Positions 24,315 through 33,550 are shown, numbered from the stretch's first letter. The stretch is DNA of 53,709 bases from Gluconobacter thailandicus F149-1 = NBRC 100600 (GCF_000964465.1 NZ_BANH01000074.1:1-53709); one strand, 5' to 3'. The notes: generated by a model not told the origin, from the sequence alone. Program-made: numbers and translations.

Positions 24315-24643
24315 CCCCCACGCTGTTGCGCGTGCGTCGGCACGCGCCTGTCCTTTCCGCCATGCTGCTGCTGTCCATCGCATGGTGCTCCTCGGCTCTA
24401 GCCTCGGGCTCCGACATGCCGTGGGAAACGCCCCTGAACGAGATCCTGGAATCCGTCCAGGGACCGGTGGCGAAGATCATCTCGGTGATCATCATCACGG
24501 TCACGGGTCTGACTCTGGCCTTCGGGGAAACCTCGGGTGGGTTTCGCCGCCTGATCCAGATTGTCTTTGGACTCAGCATCGCTTTTGCAGCATCCAGCTT
24601 CTTCCTGTCGTTCTTCTCCTTCTCCGGCGGAGCACTGATCTGA
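24311..24643 (+). CDS. trbC: TrbC, pilin precursor
   Basis: This 110-residue VirB2-type pilin precursor has a signal sequence (residues about 10-32, ending SSALAS) and two hydrophobic helices (about 53-70 and 82-102) with a short basic loop. It ends GGALI. In RP4 the TraF peptidase cyclises TrbC; traF is at 12897. It overlaps trbB by 4 bp and trbD by 1 bp. Confidence 0.9.
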   Translation: MTPTLLRVRRHAPVLSAMLLLSIAWCSSALASGSDMPWETPLNEILESVQGPVAKIISVIIITVTGLTLAFGETSGGFRRLIQIVFGLSIAFAASSFFLSFFSFSGGALI

Positions 24644-24918
24644 TGGCGGGGTATGACGATGACGCGGTGGCGGGATTTCATGTCCCGGTGCATCGCTCGC
24701 TGACCGACCCGATCCTGCTGGGCGGCGCTCCGCGCGCCGTGGCCATCGCCAACGGCACGCTGGCAGCGGCGATCGCGCTGGGCCTGCGGCTGTGGCTGAT
24801 CGGGGCCGCATTCTGGATCGTGGGGCATGGGCTCGCGGTCTGGGGTGCCAGGCGCGACCCTTTCTTCATTGAGGTGGGGCGGCGGCATCTGCGTTATCCC
24901 GCCTGGCTCCGGGCGTAG
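24643..24918 (+). CDS. trbD: TrbD, VirB3-type inner-membrane protein
   Basis: This 91-residue small membrane protein has the TrbD motif GFHVPVHRSLTDPILLGGAPR and a hydrophobic segment (about residues 34-68). It ends with a conserved RRDPFFIEVGRRHLRYP-type tail. VirB3/TrbD proteins sit in the inner membrane beside the TrbE ATPase. TGATG couples it to trbC. Confidence 0.9.
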   Translation: MAGYDDDAVAGFHVPVHRSLTDPILLGGAPRAVAIANGTLAAAIALGLRLWLIGAAFWIVGHGLAVWGARRDPFFIEVGRRHLRYPAWLRA

Positions 24919-24931
24919 GGAGGGCAGAGCC

Positions 24932-27385
24932 ATGATGTCGCTTGGCGAATATCGTCACCGTGCCGCGCTCCTGTCTGATTTCCTGCCCTGGGCCGCGCTC
25001 GTGGAGAAAGGCGTCGTCCTGAACAAGGACGGTTCCTTCCAGCGTACGGCGAAAATTCGAGGCCCTGATCTGGATAGCGCCACGCCAGCCGAACTGGTCG
25101 GCGTGACCGGACGGCTGAACAATGCCCTGCGCCGTCTGGGTTCCGGCTGGGGCGTGTTCGTGGAAGCGCAGCGCGTGCCGGCGACAGTGTATCCCGAGAG
25201 TGATTTTCCTGATGCCGCCAGCCAGATGGTCGATCTGGAACGCCGGGAGCAGTTCGAGGATAAGGGCGCGCATTTCGAGAGCCGGTATTTCCTGACCCTG
25301 GTCTGGTTGCCGCCGGCGGAATCATCAGGCCGTGCAGAGCGTTTTCTGTATGAGGGCAGGGAACGGGACGGCCCTGATCCCCATGGCATGCTCCATACGT
25401 TTGTGGACCGCAGCGATCGGCTTCTGGCCCTGCTGGACGGGTTCATGCCCGAGGCCGTCTGGCTGGATGACGGCGAGACGCTGACCTACCTGCATTCGAC
25501 GATTTCCACTCGGAACCAGCGCGTCAGGGTGCCCGAGATCCCGATGCATCTGGATGCGCTGCTGGTGGACCAACCGCTGTCGGGCAGTCTGGAGCCGAAA
25601 CTCGGTGACGCGTATCTGAAAACCCTGACGATTACCGGTTTCCCGTCACGGACTTTTCCCGGAATTCTGGACGATCTGAACCGACTGGCCATGCCCTATC
25701 GCTGGTCCACCCGCGCGATCCTGCTCGACAAGACCGACGCCACCAAGGTTCTGACGAAGATCCGACGGCAGTGGTTTGCAAAGCGCAAGAGTATTGCGGC
25801 CATTGTCCGGGAAGTCATGACCAACGAGGCCTCGGTGCTGGTGGATAACGATGCCGCCAACAAGGCAGCCGATGCCGATCTGGCTTTGCAGTCGCTGGGC
25901 GCGGACGATGTCGGGCAGGCCTATATCACCGCGACCGTCACGGTCTGGGATGGTAGCGCCAGCATCGCGACTGAGAAGCTGCGTCTGGTGGAAAAGATCA
26001 TTCAGGGTCGGGACTTCACCTGCATGACGGAAAGCCTCAACGCGGTGGAAGCGTGGCTTGGAAGCCTGCCCGGTCATGTCTACGCCAATGTCCGCCAGCC
26101 CCCGGTCTCGACGCTGAATCTTGCCCATATGATTCCGCTCTCCGCCGTATGGGCCGGTTCTGAGAGGGACGGTCATTTCAACGCAGCGCCGCTTTTCTAC
26201 GGCAGGACGGCCGGAGCCACGCCCTTCCGGTTTTCCCTGCATGTCGGCGATGTGGGTCATACGCTGATCGCAGGACCGACAGGCGCGGGCAAATCTGTCC
26301 TGCTGGCGCTGATGGCGCTCCAGTTTCGTCGCTACGCGGGATCGCAGATTTTTGCCTTTGATTTTGGCGGCTCCATGCGGGTCGCGACGCTGGCAATGGG
26401 AGGCGACTGGCACGATCTCGGTGGCGGTTTAACCGAGGATGATCTGTCGGGAGAACAGGGTGGCAGTGTCTCGCTCCAGCCTCTGGCGCAGATTGATGAT
26501 CCCGATGAGCGCAAATGGGCCAGTGAATGGCTCGGCCAGATCCTTGGCGGTGAAGGGGTAGCGCTGACGCCGGAGGTGAAGTCTCACCTCTGGTCGGCGC
26601 TGAATTCCCTGGCGTCATCGCCTAGCCATGAACGCACGATCTCAGGGCTGGTCGCACTCCTCCAGTCCAACGCCCTGAAGCAGGCTCTGGCGCCATATTG
26701 CCTGGGTGGTCCCTATGGCCGCCTGCTCGACGCTGATAGCGAGCGCGTAGGTGACGCCGATGTGGTGGTGTTCGAGACGGAGGGGCTGATCGGTTCTGGC
26801 GCAGCCTCTTCCGTACTGTCCTATCTGTTCCATCGCATCGAAGGCCGACTGGATGGTCGCCCGACGCTGCTGGTCATCGATGAGGGCTGGCTGGTCCTGG
26901 ATGACGGAGACTTCGCCGGCCAGCTCCGGGAATGGCTGAAAACCCTGCGCAAGAAGAATGCCTCGGTGGTGTTTGCCACACAGAGCCTGTCCGATATCGC
27001 TAATTCCCCGATCGCCCCGGCGGTGGTGGAAAGCTGCCCGACACGGATCTTCCTGCCGAACGAGCGGGCGATCGAACCGCAGATCATGGCGCTCTATCGG
27101 GATTTCGGCCTCAACGATAGGCAGATCGCGATCATCGCCCGTGCGGCCTCGAAGCGGGAATATTACTGCCAGACCCAGCGGGGCAACCGCCTGTTCGAAC
27201 TGGGGCTCGGTCCTGTTGCCCTGGCGCTGTGCGCGGCCTCCGGCAAGGACGATCACCGGCTGATCGACAGTGTGCTGGCGGAACACGGGCCAGACGGCTT
27301 TCTCCCGGTCTGGTTCGAAGCACGCGGCGTTGCGTGGGCGGCCGACCTTCTGCGTGACGATCGCCGATCGGAGGGCGTGCCATGA
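24932..27385 (+). CDS. trbE: TrbE, VirB4-type secretion ATPase
   Basis: This 817-residue ATPase has a CagE/VirB4 N-terminal domain and a C-terminal RecA-like core: Walker A LIAGPTGAGKSVLLA (about residues 446-460) and Walker B LLVIDEGWLVLDD (about 647). The start is ATG 24932, 14 nt after trbD, behind GGGAGGGCAGAG. An upstream in-frame extension overlaps trbD and is not TrbE-like. It energises pilus biogenesis and substrate transfer and is normally the most conserved gene of the module. It overlaps trbJ by ATGA. Confidence 0.94.
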   Translation: MMSLGEYRHRAALLSDFLPWAALVEKGVVLNKDGSFQRTAKIRGPDLDSATPAELVGVTGRLNNALRRLGSGWGVFVEAQRVPATVYPESDFPDAASQMVDLERREQFEDKGAHFESRYFLTLVWLPPAESSGRAERFLYEGRERDGPDPHGMLHTFVDRSDRLLALLDGFMPEAVWLDDGETLTYLHSTISTRNQRVRVPEIPMHLDALLVDQPLSGSLEPKLGDAYLKTLTITGFPSRTFPGILDDLNRLAMPYRWSTRAILLDKTDATKVLTKIRRQWFAKRKSIAAIVREVMTNEASVLVDNDAANKAADADLALQSLGADDVGQAYITATVTVWDGSASIATEKLRLVEKIIQGRDFTCMTESLNAVEAWLGSLPGHVYANVRQPPVSTLNLAHMIPLSAVWAGSERDGHFNAAPLFYGRTAGATPFRFSLHVGDVGHTLIAGPTGAGKSVLLALMALQFRRYAGSQIFAFDFGGSMRVATLAMGGDWHDLGGGLTEDDLSGEQGGSVSLQPLAQIDDPDERKWASEWLGQILGGEGVALTPEVKSHLWSALNSLASSPSHERTISGLVALLQSNALKQALAPYCLGGPYGRLLDADSERVGDADVVVFETEGLIGSGAASSVLSYLFHRIEGRLDGRPTLLVIDEGWLVLDDGDFAGQLREWLKTLRKKNASVVFATQSLSDIANSPIAPAVVESCPTRIFLPNERAIEPQIMALYRDFGLNDRQIAIIARAASKREYYCQTQRGNRLFELGLGPVALALCAASGKDDHRLIDSVLAEHGPDGFLPVWFEARGVAWAADLLRDDRRSEGVP

Positions 27386-28164
27386 CGGAAAAACTTTTCC
27401 GCATCCGGGCAAAACTTTTCCGTCGTATGGGACTGTTCGCATCCGTCACGGCGCTGGCCGTTGGTGCCGGCGTCAGTTCGGTGCAATCCGCCCATGCGCA
27501 ATGGGCGGTCTATGACGGGGCCGCGCATGTCCAGACCGTGCTGATCGCGGCGCGGGAATTGCAGCAGATCGACAACCAGATCACGTCCCTCGCCAATCAG
27601 GCGCAGATGCTGGGCAACCAGGCAAAGAACCTCGCCCTGTTGCCGCTCTCGACATTGTCGACGCTGCAATCGACAATTTCCCAGACGACAGCACTGCTCG
27701 CGCAGGCGCAGAACATCGCCTACAGCGTCACCTCGGTCGAGCAGCAGTACCAGCAGGCCTATACGTCAATTTCGTCGGGGATGTCCGACAGCGCCCTGTT
27801 CAGCCAGGCACAGACACGGTGGCAGAATTCCGTCGACGGGTTCGAGGATGCCCTGAAACTTCAGGCGCGTGTGGTGGGAAACATTCCCTCTGACAGTAGC
27901 GCCATGACCCAACTGGTTTCAGCCAGCCAGACGTCAACCGGGGCGTTGCAGGCGGCACAGGCCGGAAACCAGCTTCTTGCCCTGCAATCCCGCCAGCTTT
28001 CGGACGTGGTCGCGGTCCTGTCCGCCAATGGCCGGGCCGCCGATCTGGAGCGGGCGCGGCAGGCTGCGGTCGAGGCGGAAAGTGCAGCGCAATACGAGCA
28101 TTTTTCCCAATATGATGCCTATAGCCCGACTTCGGTCTCCATGTTCGGCAGCAGCGGGAACTGA
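27382..28164 (+). CDS. trbJ: TrbJ, VirB5-like periplasmic protein
   Basis: This 260-residue protein has a basic N-terminus, a signal peptide ending at SVQSAHAQ (about residue 40) and a long Gln/Ala/Ser-rich helical body, as in TrbJ. It is a minor pilus or periplasmic component needed for mating-pair formation. It overlaps trbE by 4 bp and is followed by trbL after 5 nt, with no trbK-like lipoprotein gene between them. Confidence 0.9.
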   Translation: MTEKLFRIRAKLFRRMGLFASVTALAVGAGVSSVQSAHAQWAVYDGAAHVQTVLIAARELQQIDNQITSLANQAQMLGNQAKNLALLPLSTLSTLQSTISQTTALLAQAQNIAYSVTSVEQQYQQAYTSISSGMSDSALFSQAQTRWQNSVDGFEDALKLQARVVGNIPSDSSAMTQLVSASQTSTGALQAAQAGNQLLALQSRQLSDVVAVLSANGRAADLERARQAAVEAESAAQYEHFSQYDAYSPTSVSMFGSSGN

Positions 28165-28169
28165 CCGCC

Positions 28170-29576
28170 ATGGCCATGAACGATGTCGGCGTTATCGATA
28201 GCTTCCTGAACACCTTTACCACCACCATCGATACGGGGTTCGGTCTGGTGAAGGGGAATGTGATCTCGCTGGCGGGCACTCTGTCGGTGCTGGACATCGC
28301 CCTTGCCGGCCTGTTTTGGGCATGGGCGGCGGACGAGGACATCATCCAGCGTCTGGTGAAGAAGACGCTGTATATCGGGTTCTTCGCCTGGGTCATCAAC
28401 GATTTCGATGCGCTCTCGAAGATCGTCTTCGACAGTTTTGCTGCTCTCGGACTGAAGGTCGGCGGTGGCAGTCTGGCACTCGGAGACTTCCTGCGGCCCG
28501 GTCGACTGGCATCCACGGGCTTCGATGCGGCGCAGCCGCTTCTGGACTCTGTCCACAATCTCCTTGGTCCCGTCGCCTTCTTTACGAATTTCATCCAGAT
28601 CTTCGTGCTCTGTCTGTCCTGGCTGATCGTGCTGGCGGCGTTCTTCATTCTCGCCGTGCAGCTTTTCGTGGCGCTGATCGAGTTCAAGTTGACCACGCTG
28701 GCGGGTTTCATCCTGATTCCGTTCGCCCTGTTCAATCGCACGGCCTTTCTGGCCGAAAAGGTGCTGGGCAATGTTGTTTCATCCGGTGTGAAGATCATGG
28801 TGCTGGCGGTCATTTCCGCCATTGCCTCCGTCCTGTTCCAGCAGTTCTCAACCTCCTACGGCAGCGACGTTCCCACGATCGGACAGGCTGTCTCGGTGGT
28901 GTTGGCCTCATTGGCGATTGTCGGTCTGTCCATTTATGGCGGCAGCATCGCCAATGGTCTGATTTCCGGTGCCCCCCAGCTTGGGACGGGTGCTGCTGTC
29001 GGGACTGGTATGGCCCTCGGTGCCATGGGCGCTGCTGCTGCGGCCGGTGTCGGGGCGGCTGCTTCCGGTGGCGCGGCGGCATTGGGCGCCACGGCGGCTG
29101 CCGCGCGGGGAGGGGCCGCGATCGCGGGTGCAGCCAATACGGCTTATTCCATGGGAGCCATAAATGCTGCCGGTGGCAGTGCCGGTGCCCGTATGGCGGC
29201 TGGTCTGGGCGGTGTCGCCCGGGCGCCGGGCAGTGCTGCCGCAAATGCCGTGAAGAGTAAAATGTCTTCCGCAGCAACCGCCATGAAGCAGAGCTACGGC
29301 GAAGGCGCGCGAGGCGCTTTCACCGCGACGGGCGGACGTTTCACGGGTGGGTTATCGTCCGATGCGAACGGCGGGCGGTCCGGTGATCCGTCAGGTAACG
29401 GCGGCGGGCCAACGGGTGGTGGTGAAGGCGGCAGTCCCGACGGTCAGTCACCCCGCTGGGCGCAAAAGATGAAGCGCCGCAATGCCGCCGCCCATGCTGC
29501 TGAGGCCGCGCATGTCATCCGCTCCGCCGACGGCGGGGGCGGATCTTCCTCCATCGATCTGTCGGAAAAGGAATGA
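28170..29576 (+). CDS. trbL: TrbL, VirB6-type polytopic membrane protein
   Basis: This 468-residue protein has several transmembrane helices from about residue 25 to 265. The Ala/Gly/Ser-rich tail (about 270-468) contains long Ala-Ala-Gly stretches and ends with a hydrophilic segment. This is the TrbL/VirB6 architecture, forming part of the inner-membrane channel. Start ATG 28170 or 28176. It overlaps trbF by 4 bp. Confidence 0.92.
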   Translation: MAMNDVGVIDSFLNTFTTTIDTGFGLVKGNVISLAGTLSVLDIALAGLFWAWAADEDIIQRLVKKTLYIGFFAWVINDFDALSKIVFDSFAALGLKVGGGSLALGDFLRPGRLASTGFDAAQPLLDSVHNLLGPVAFFTNFIQIFVLCLSWLIVLAAFFILAVQLFVALIEFKLTTLAGFILIPFALFNRTAFLAEKVLGNVVSSGVKIMVLAVISAIASVLFQQFSTSYGSDVPTIGQAVSVVLASLAIVGLSIYGGSIANGLISGAPQLGTGAAVGTGMALGAMGAAAAAGVGAAASGGAAALGATAAAARGGAAIAGAANTAYSMGAINAAGGSAGARMAAGLGGVARAPGSAAANAVKSKMSSAATAMKQSYGEGARGAFTATGGRFTGGLSSDANGGRSGDPSGNGGGPTGGGEGGSPDGQSPRWAQKMKRRNAAAHAAEAAHVIRSADGGGGSSSIDLSEKE

Positions 29577-30265
29577 GGACGATGTTCCGTCGCTCCACGG
29601 TGCGCTACGGCACGACGCCGGAGCCGGTTACCCCCTATCAGAAAGCCGCCCAGATCTGGGATGAACGCATCGGTTCCGCCCGCGTGCAGGCCCGCAACTG
29701 GCGGCTGATGGCCTTTGGTAGCCTGTTCCTGTCCACAGGCCTCGGGGCCGGGCTGGTCTGGCAGTCTGCGCGTGGCACCATCACCCCGTGGGTGGTGCAG
29801 GTGGACCGTCTGGGGCAGGCGCAGGTCGTGGCCCCCGCGACAGCGGGCTATATGCCCGCCGATCCGCAGATCGCCTGGTATTTGGCGCAGTTCGTCCACG
29901 ACGTGCGCGCCCTGTCGTCGGACCCCGTTGTGGTCCGGCAGAACTGGCTCCGCGCCTATGATTTCACCACCACGTCGGGCGCGCAGGCGCTTAACGATTA
30001 TGCCCGCCTCAACGATCCGTTCTCGCGGATCGGGCACGAGCAGGTCGAGGTGGACATCGCCTCGGTCATCCGGGCCTCGCCCGGCAGCTTCCGGGTCGCC
30101 TGGACCGAACGCCATTACCGCGACGGCGCGTTCACCGGCACCGAGCGCTGGACCGCCATCGTCTCGGTCGTTCTGCGCACGCCGCGCGACGCCGATCATC
30201 TGCGGAAAAATCCCCTTGGTGTTTTTGTCTCTGCCATCAACTGGTCGAAGGAGCTGGGCCAATGA
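29573..30265 (+). CDS. trbF: TrbF, VirB8-type inner-membrane protein
   Basis: This 230-residue protein has a short cytoplasmic N-terminus with the TrbF motif TPYQKAAQIWDERIGSARVQ, one transmembrane helix (about residues 45-62) and a periplasmic VirB8-like domain with RVAWTERHYRDG. VirB8 proteins nucleate channel assembly. The alternative start ATG 29582 would remove three residues. It overlaps trbL and trbG by ATGA. Confidence 0.92.
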   Translation: MRTMFRRSTVRYGTTPEPVTPYQKAAQIWDERIGSARVQARNWRLMAFGSLFLSTGLGAGLVWQSARGTITPWVVQVDRLGQAQVVAPATAGYMPADPQIAWYLAQFVHDVRALSSDPVVVRQNWLRAYDFTTTSGAQALNDYARLNDPFSRIGHEQVEVDIASVIRASPGSFRVAWTERHYRDGAFTGTERWTAIVSVVLRTPRDADHLRKNPLGVFVSAINWSKELGQ

Positions 30266-31264
30266 TTCGTCGCGCTCTTCGTGTCTTGCCGCTGCTGATT
30301 CTGCCCCTGGCCGGATGCGCGCAGCATTACCATCCGCCGGTCATCCGCTACGATGACGCCGTGCAGGCCACGCGTCTGCCGGACCCGCCGAAACCGGTGC
30401 AGGTGGTGGAGGTGCCACAGCTACTTCCCCTGCCGGGACAGCTCAAGCCGCTGCCCTCACGACGCATCACAACACATCCGGCCCCCGAAGTTGCCGATCC
30501 GACCGCGCGCGTGACGCAGGCCAATCTGGCGGCGCATCCAGCCCACGCGGGCCGGGTTCATCAATGCGGTGCAGGTCTATCCCTATTCTCCGGGCGCTCT
30601 CTATCAGGTTTACACCTCGCCCGGCGAAATCACCGACATCATGCTCCAGCAGGGTGAAAAGCTGGTCGGCACGGGGCCGGTTGCCGCCGGTGACACTGTG
30701 CGCTGGATTATCGGCGATACCGAGAGCGGGGCAGGCGCAACAAAACGCATCCATATTCTGGTCAAGCCGACGCGGCCGGACCTCACTACCAACCTGATCG
30801 TCAACACTGATCGACGGACTTATCTGGCGGAACTGCGCTCCACGTCGGCGACGTACATGGCGTCGGTATCGTGGGATTATCCCGAAGATGATCTCATTGC
30901 CCTGCACCGACAGGACAGGGACGCCGACGAAGCGGCACCGGTGGATGCAGGGCTGGATCTGAACGCGCTGAATTTCCGCTATGCTATCCAGCCGGTGAAA
31001 GGGGGCACGCCGCCCTGGCTGCCCGGCCGGGCCTTCGATGACGGCCACAAGGTCTATATCGCTTTCCCGACCGGGATCGGGCAGGGCGAGCTACCGCCCC
31101 TGTTCGTGCTGGGGGCCGACGGCGGGCCGGAACTGGTCAATTACCGGGTGCGGCAGAACTGGATGATCGTGGACCGGCTGTTCGCTGCCGCCGAACTGCG
31201 GCTGGGCGACAAGCATTCCGAGCAGCGGGTGCGGATCGTACGCACCGATGGCAGGAAGTCATGA
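30262..31264 (+). pseudogene. trbG: TrbG (VirB9-like), frameshifted by 2-bp deletion
   Basis: The first frame (from ATG 30262) has a lipoprotein signal (LILPLAGCAQ) and the TrbG N-terminal region up to ARVTQANLAA. It then turns into unrelated sequence and stops at 30657. The second frame resumes with AGFINAVQVYPYSPGALYQV and is a full VirB9/CagX domain to 31264. Restoring two bases (GC or CG) in GCGGCGCATCC at about 30529-30539 would rejoin the frames. TrbG is an outer-membrane-complex protein essential for transfer, so as read the ICE would be transfer-defective. An assembly error in this GC-rich run must be excluded. Confidence 0.8.
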
Positions 31265-32460
31265 CCGACACGCAGGATCGTCAGGATGGGGGTGAGGACG
31301 TGTCCGGCAACGGAAGCGGATCGGGACCATTATCCCTGCCTTCTCCTCCTGATTTGCGGCTGCGCGCCCAGCGCCCGTCAGTGGTTCGGCTGTCGCGTCC
31401 CGTCATCTGGACATTGGGGGCTACCGGGATGCTCGCGATCGGCCTTGCTCTTGGATACGCGCTGCAAAACAGCACACAGAAAGGGGCGGTCCAGACGGCG
31501 CAGGATACGGACACACGTCCGTCGGCTGACGGGTTGGCCGCATTGCCCAGCGACTACAGTGCCGTCCCGAAGCTCGGACCGCCCTTGCCTGGCGATCTTG
31601 GTAAGCCGATCCTCGACGCTCAGAAGGAAGGCCGCGCGGGACCAGTTTCGGGCATTGGAGATCGTCGGGGCGATCAGGAGATTGAGGCGGCCCGCACCAG
31701 TAAGCTCTTTGCCCAGGTCGAGGGGCACGATGGCCAGACCGCGCAGACAATGCCGGGGCAAGCAGCGTCCGGAACACGGGCATCACCGACCGCCACGGAC
31801 CAGCAGGCCGGCAATCGCGCTTTTCTGGCGGGTCAGCCTGACCGCGCGACGCTCAGCCCCGATCGGATCGCGCTCCCTGCTTCGCCCTATCTTCTGCAGG
31901 CCGGGACCGTCGTCGCCGGAGCGCTAAATACGAAGATCAGCTCTGATCTGCCGGGCCAGATTACCGGCCATGTGACCCAGAACGTCTATGACAGCCCGAC
32001 CGGCCGTTATCTGCTGATCCCGCAGGGCAGCACGCTGTTCGGAGCCTATAACAGCGGGATTTCTTTCGGGCAGCAGCGCACCCAGATCATCTGGACGCGG
32101 CTGATCTATCCGAACGGCGAAAGCCTCGTTCTGGAAAAGCTGCCCGGTGGCGACGCCATCGGCCAGTCCGGTCTGTCTGACGAGGTGAACAACCACTGGG
32201 GCCAACTCTTCAGGGCTGCCCTTGTTACCACCCTCCTCAGCGTGGGTTCCGAAGCCGGGACGGCATGGAACGAGAATAACCTGATGCAGGCGATCCGCAG
32301 CGGGGCATCGAACGGTTTTTCAATGGTCGGCAACCGCCTGATTGATCGCAGCCTCAATGTCCAGCCGACGCTGACAGACCGGCCCGGTCTGCCGTTCACG
32401 CTCATTCTGAATCGCGACCTCGTCCTCCAGCCTTGGAAAGAGGACAAATCTCGCCCATGA
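31261..32460 (+). CDS. trbI: TrbI, VirB10-type channel protein
   Basis: This 399-residue protein has one transmembrane helix (about residues 47-63), a Gly/Pro/Gln-rich linker and a C-terminal TrbI/VirB10 beta-barrel domain (YLLQAGTVVAGALNTKISSD, LIPQGSTLFGAYNSG, WTRLIYPNGESLVL). It spans the envelope and links the ATPases to the outer-membrane pore. It overlaps trbG and the DUF2274 remnant by ATGA. Confidence 0.93.
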   Translation: MTDTQDRQDGGEDVSGNGSGSGPLSLPSPPDLRLRAQRPSVVRLSRPVIWTLGATGMLAIGLALGYALQNSTQKGAVQTAQDTDTRPSADGLAALPSDYSAVPKLGPPLPGDLGKPILDAQKEGRAGPVSGIGDRRGDQEIEAARTSKLFAQVEGHDGQTAQTMPGQAASGTRASPTATDQQAGNRAFLAGQPDRATLSPDRIALPASPYLLQAGTVVAGALNTKISSDLPGQITGHVTQNVYDSPTGRYLLIPQGSTLFGAYNSGISFGQQRTQIIWTRLIYPNGESLVLEKLPGGDAIGQSGLSDEVNNHWGQLFRAALVTTLLSVGSEAGTAWNENNLMQAIRSGASNGFSMVGNRLIDRSLNVQPTLTDRPGLPFTLILNRDLVLQPWKEDKSRP

Positions 32461-32558
32461 CGAAGCTGAAGCTCGGTCCGATCGAGGATGACAAACCCCT
32501 GAAATCACGTTGGAGTCGCCTGGCGTGCGTCACCGTGATCTTGCGCGCCTATACCTAG
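32457..32558 (+). pseudogene. Broken DUF2274 gene, last of the trb operon
   Basis: The start MTKLKLGPIEDDKPLK is the standard opening of the DUF2274 protein that follows trbI in this ICE family. After codon 16 the family sequence continues in another frame (ITLESPGVRHRDLARLY). The gene then ends where the 19-bp palindrome at 32556 begins, about 50 residues short. A frameshift and a truncation are both present. Confidence 0.7.
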
Positions 32559-32597
32559 AGCATTTCAATCGAACACAGGTTCGATTGAAATGCTCTA
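32556..32597. terminator. Perfect 19-bp palindromic hairpin at the end of the trb operon
   Basis: TAGAGCATTTCAATCGAAC (32556-32574) pairs perfectly with its complement at 32579-32597 around ACAG. ATTTGTTATTTTT follows. It can act as an intrinsic terminator, in both directions in part. It starts exactly at the stop codon of the DUF2274 remnant and marks the edge of the A+T-rich cargo, so it may also be a mobile palindromic repeat or fused insertion-element ends. Confidence 0.65.
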
Positions 32598-32698
32598 ATT
32601 TGTTATTTTTACGAGCATCTTCACCTGTTCGCACGCACACATTTAAACAGGATCTGCCCTAGCGGCTAACTCACGTCCGTTTATTGTTAATGCAGAAT

Positions 32699-33229
32699 CT
32701 AAAAGGAGCGTTGGTAAGAATATTCGTTCGCCAAACGAAGTGACATGGCATGCACACTAACATCAAAAATTTCGGCGAGCCGGTTCACTTGGTCGTCATC
32801 AGTTAGAGCTTCAAAAGCGTTCATTCGGTCTAGAAATGGCCTAGGCATAAGAATTGATGCAGCAAAAAAATTCGCTTCTATTTCCTCGATATCGGTCGCT
32901 TCGGATGATTTGCGATCTCGGTAATTTACCCGAAATCCAACATCAGTATGTGACTGAAGATCGTGATGAAGCAAAAAATGACCAAATTCGTGCGCCAATG
33001 TGAATCTTTGGCGCGTATGTGCCTGTATTGAGTTCACACCGACGATAGTATGCCGACCCTGCCTAGCGATAAGTCCGGACACTTCGCCTAAATCACCAAA
33101 TTTAATATCGATACCGCTGGCAGAAAGCAGATCCTGAATGGGAACTGGTGCTACTTTTACATTAAATCGGTCCAACAACGAAATTGTTAGATGCCGTATC
33201 TTGGTATAGCGCGCACGTTGAATGCTCAT
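32699..33229 (-). CDS. ImmA/IrrE-family zinc metallopeptidase
   Basis: This 176-residue protein has the zinc-binding motif HEFGHFLLH at about residues 80-88 and a downstream helix DIEEIEANFFAASILMP that supplies the third ligand. ImmA-type peptidases cleave a partner XRE repressor. The partner gene lies directly upstream with a 4-bp overlap. In ICEBs1 such a pair controls excision and transfer. Here the pair is divergent from the ubiquitin-like cassette and may regulate it instead. A+T-rich codon use differs from the trb genes. Confidence 0.85.
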   Translation of the reverse strand: MSIQRARYTKIRHLTISLLDRFNVKVAPVPIQDLLSASGIDIKFGDLGEVSGLIARQGRHTIVGVNSIQAHTRQRFTLAHEFGHFLLHHDLQSHTDVGFRVNYRDRKSSEATDIEEIEANFFAASILMPRPFLDRMNAFEALTDDDQVNRLAEIFDVSVHAMSLRLANEYSYQRSF

Positions 33230-33531
33230 GACGAAGTTATGCTTGAAGTTGTTTCAAGTTTTTCTAACAAAGCAGTCACCTCAGTTGACCGCCTGCGGTA
33301 GCGAGGTTCTGGAGCTAGCATATCAGGAAGAAGATCTTTTGCTGACAAACCTAAAGCCGCTGCCGCCAGATATAAATGATATAGTGAGATAGGTTGTTTG
33401 CCTTTTTCAATGTTCGTGACCGAAGTGCGAGACAGGCCTAACGCTGCCGCCAACACGGATTGCGACATGCCTAATGCTTCGCGGTTAGTTCTTATAGCCG
33501 CGCCGACGAGAGCATTGGTTTGATCGATCAT
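33226..33531 (-). CDS. XRE-family repressor paired with ImmA-like peptidase
   Basis: This protein of about 101 residues has an XRE helix-turn-helix (about residues 10-65: IRTNREALGMSQSVLAAALGLSRTSVTNIEKGKQPIS, given here as one continuous helix pair). ATG 33531 follows GGAGGT by 3 nt and is preferred to the longer frame from 33561. The C-terminal tail is Leu/Thr/Ser-rich and may be the cleavage region. A 15-bp palindrome overlaps its ribosome binding site, suggesting autoregulation. Confidence 0.82.
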   Translation of the reverse strand: MIDQTNALVGAAIRTNREALGMSQSVLAAALGLSRTSVTNIEKGKQPISLYHLYLAAAALGLSAKDLLPDMLAPEPRYRRRSTEVTALLEKLETTSSITSS

Positions 33532-33535
33532 GGCA

Positions 33536-33550
33536 CCTCCAAGTTGGAGG
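33536..33550. promoter_or_regulatory. 15-bp palindrome over the XRE ribosome binding site
   Basis: CCTCCAA (33536-33542) and TTGGAGG (33544-33550) are perfect arms around one G. On the minus strand the GGAGGT ribosome binding site of the XRE gene is within the proximal arm. It may serve as an operator or as a small hairpin that hides the site. It is 143 bp from the start of the divergent Ubl gene. Confidence 0.5.

Noticed and set aside
30262-31264. Programmed frameshift in trbG
   Set aside because: Unlike the FseA-like site, the break needs two added bases in a GC run and lacks a slippery codon; TrbG is a single-frame gene in related systems, so mutation or sequence error is likelier.
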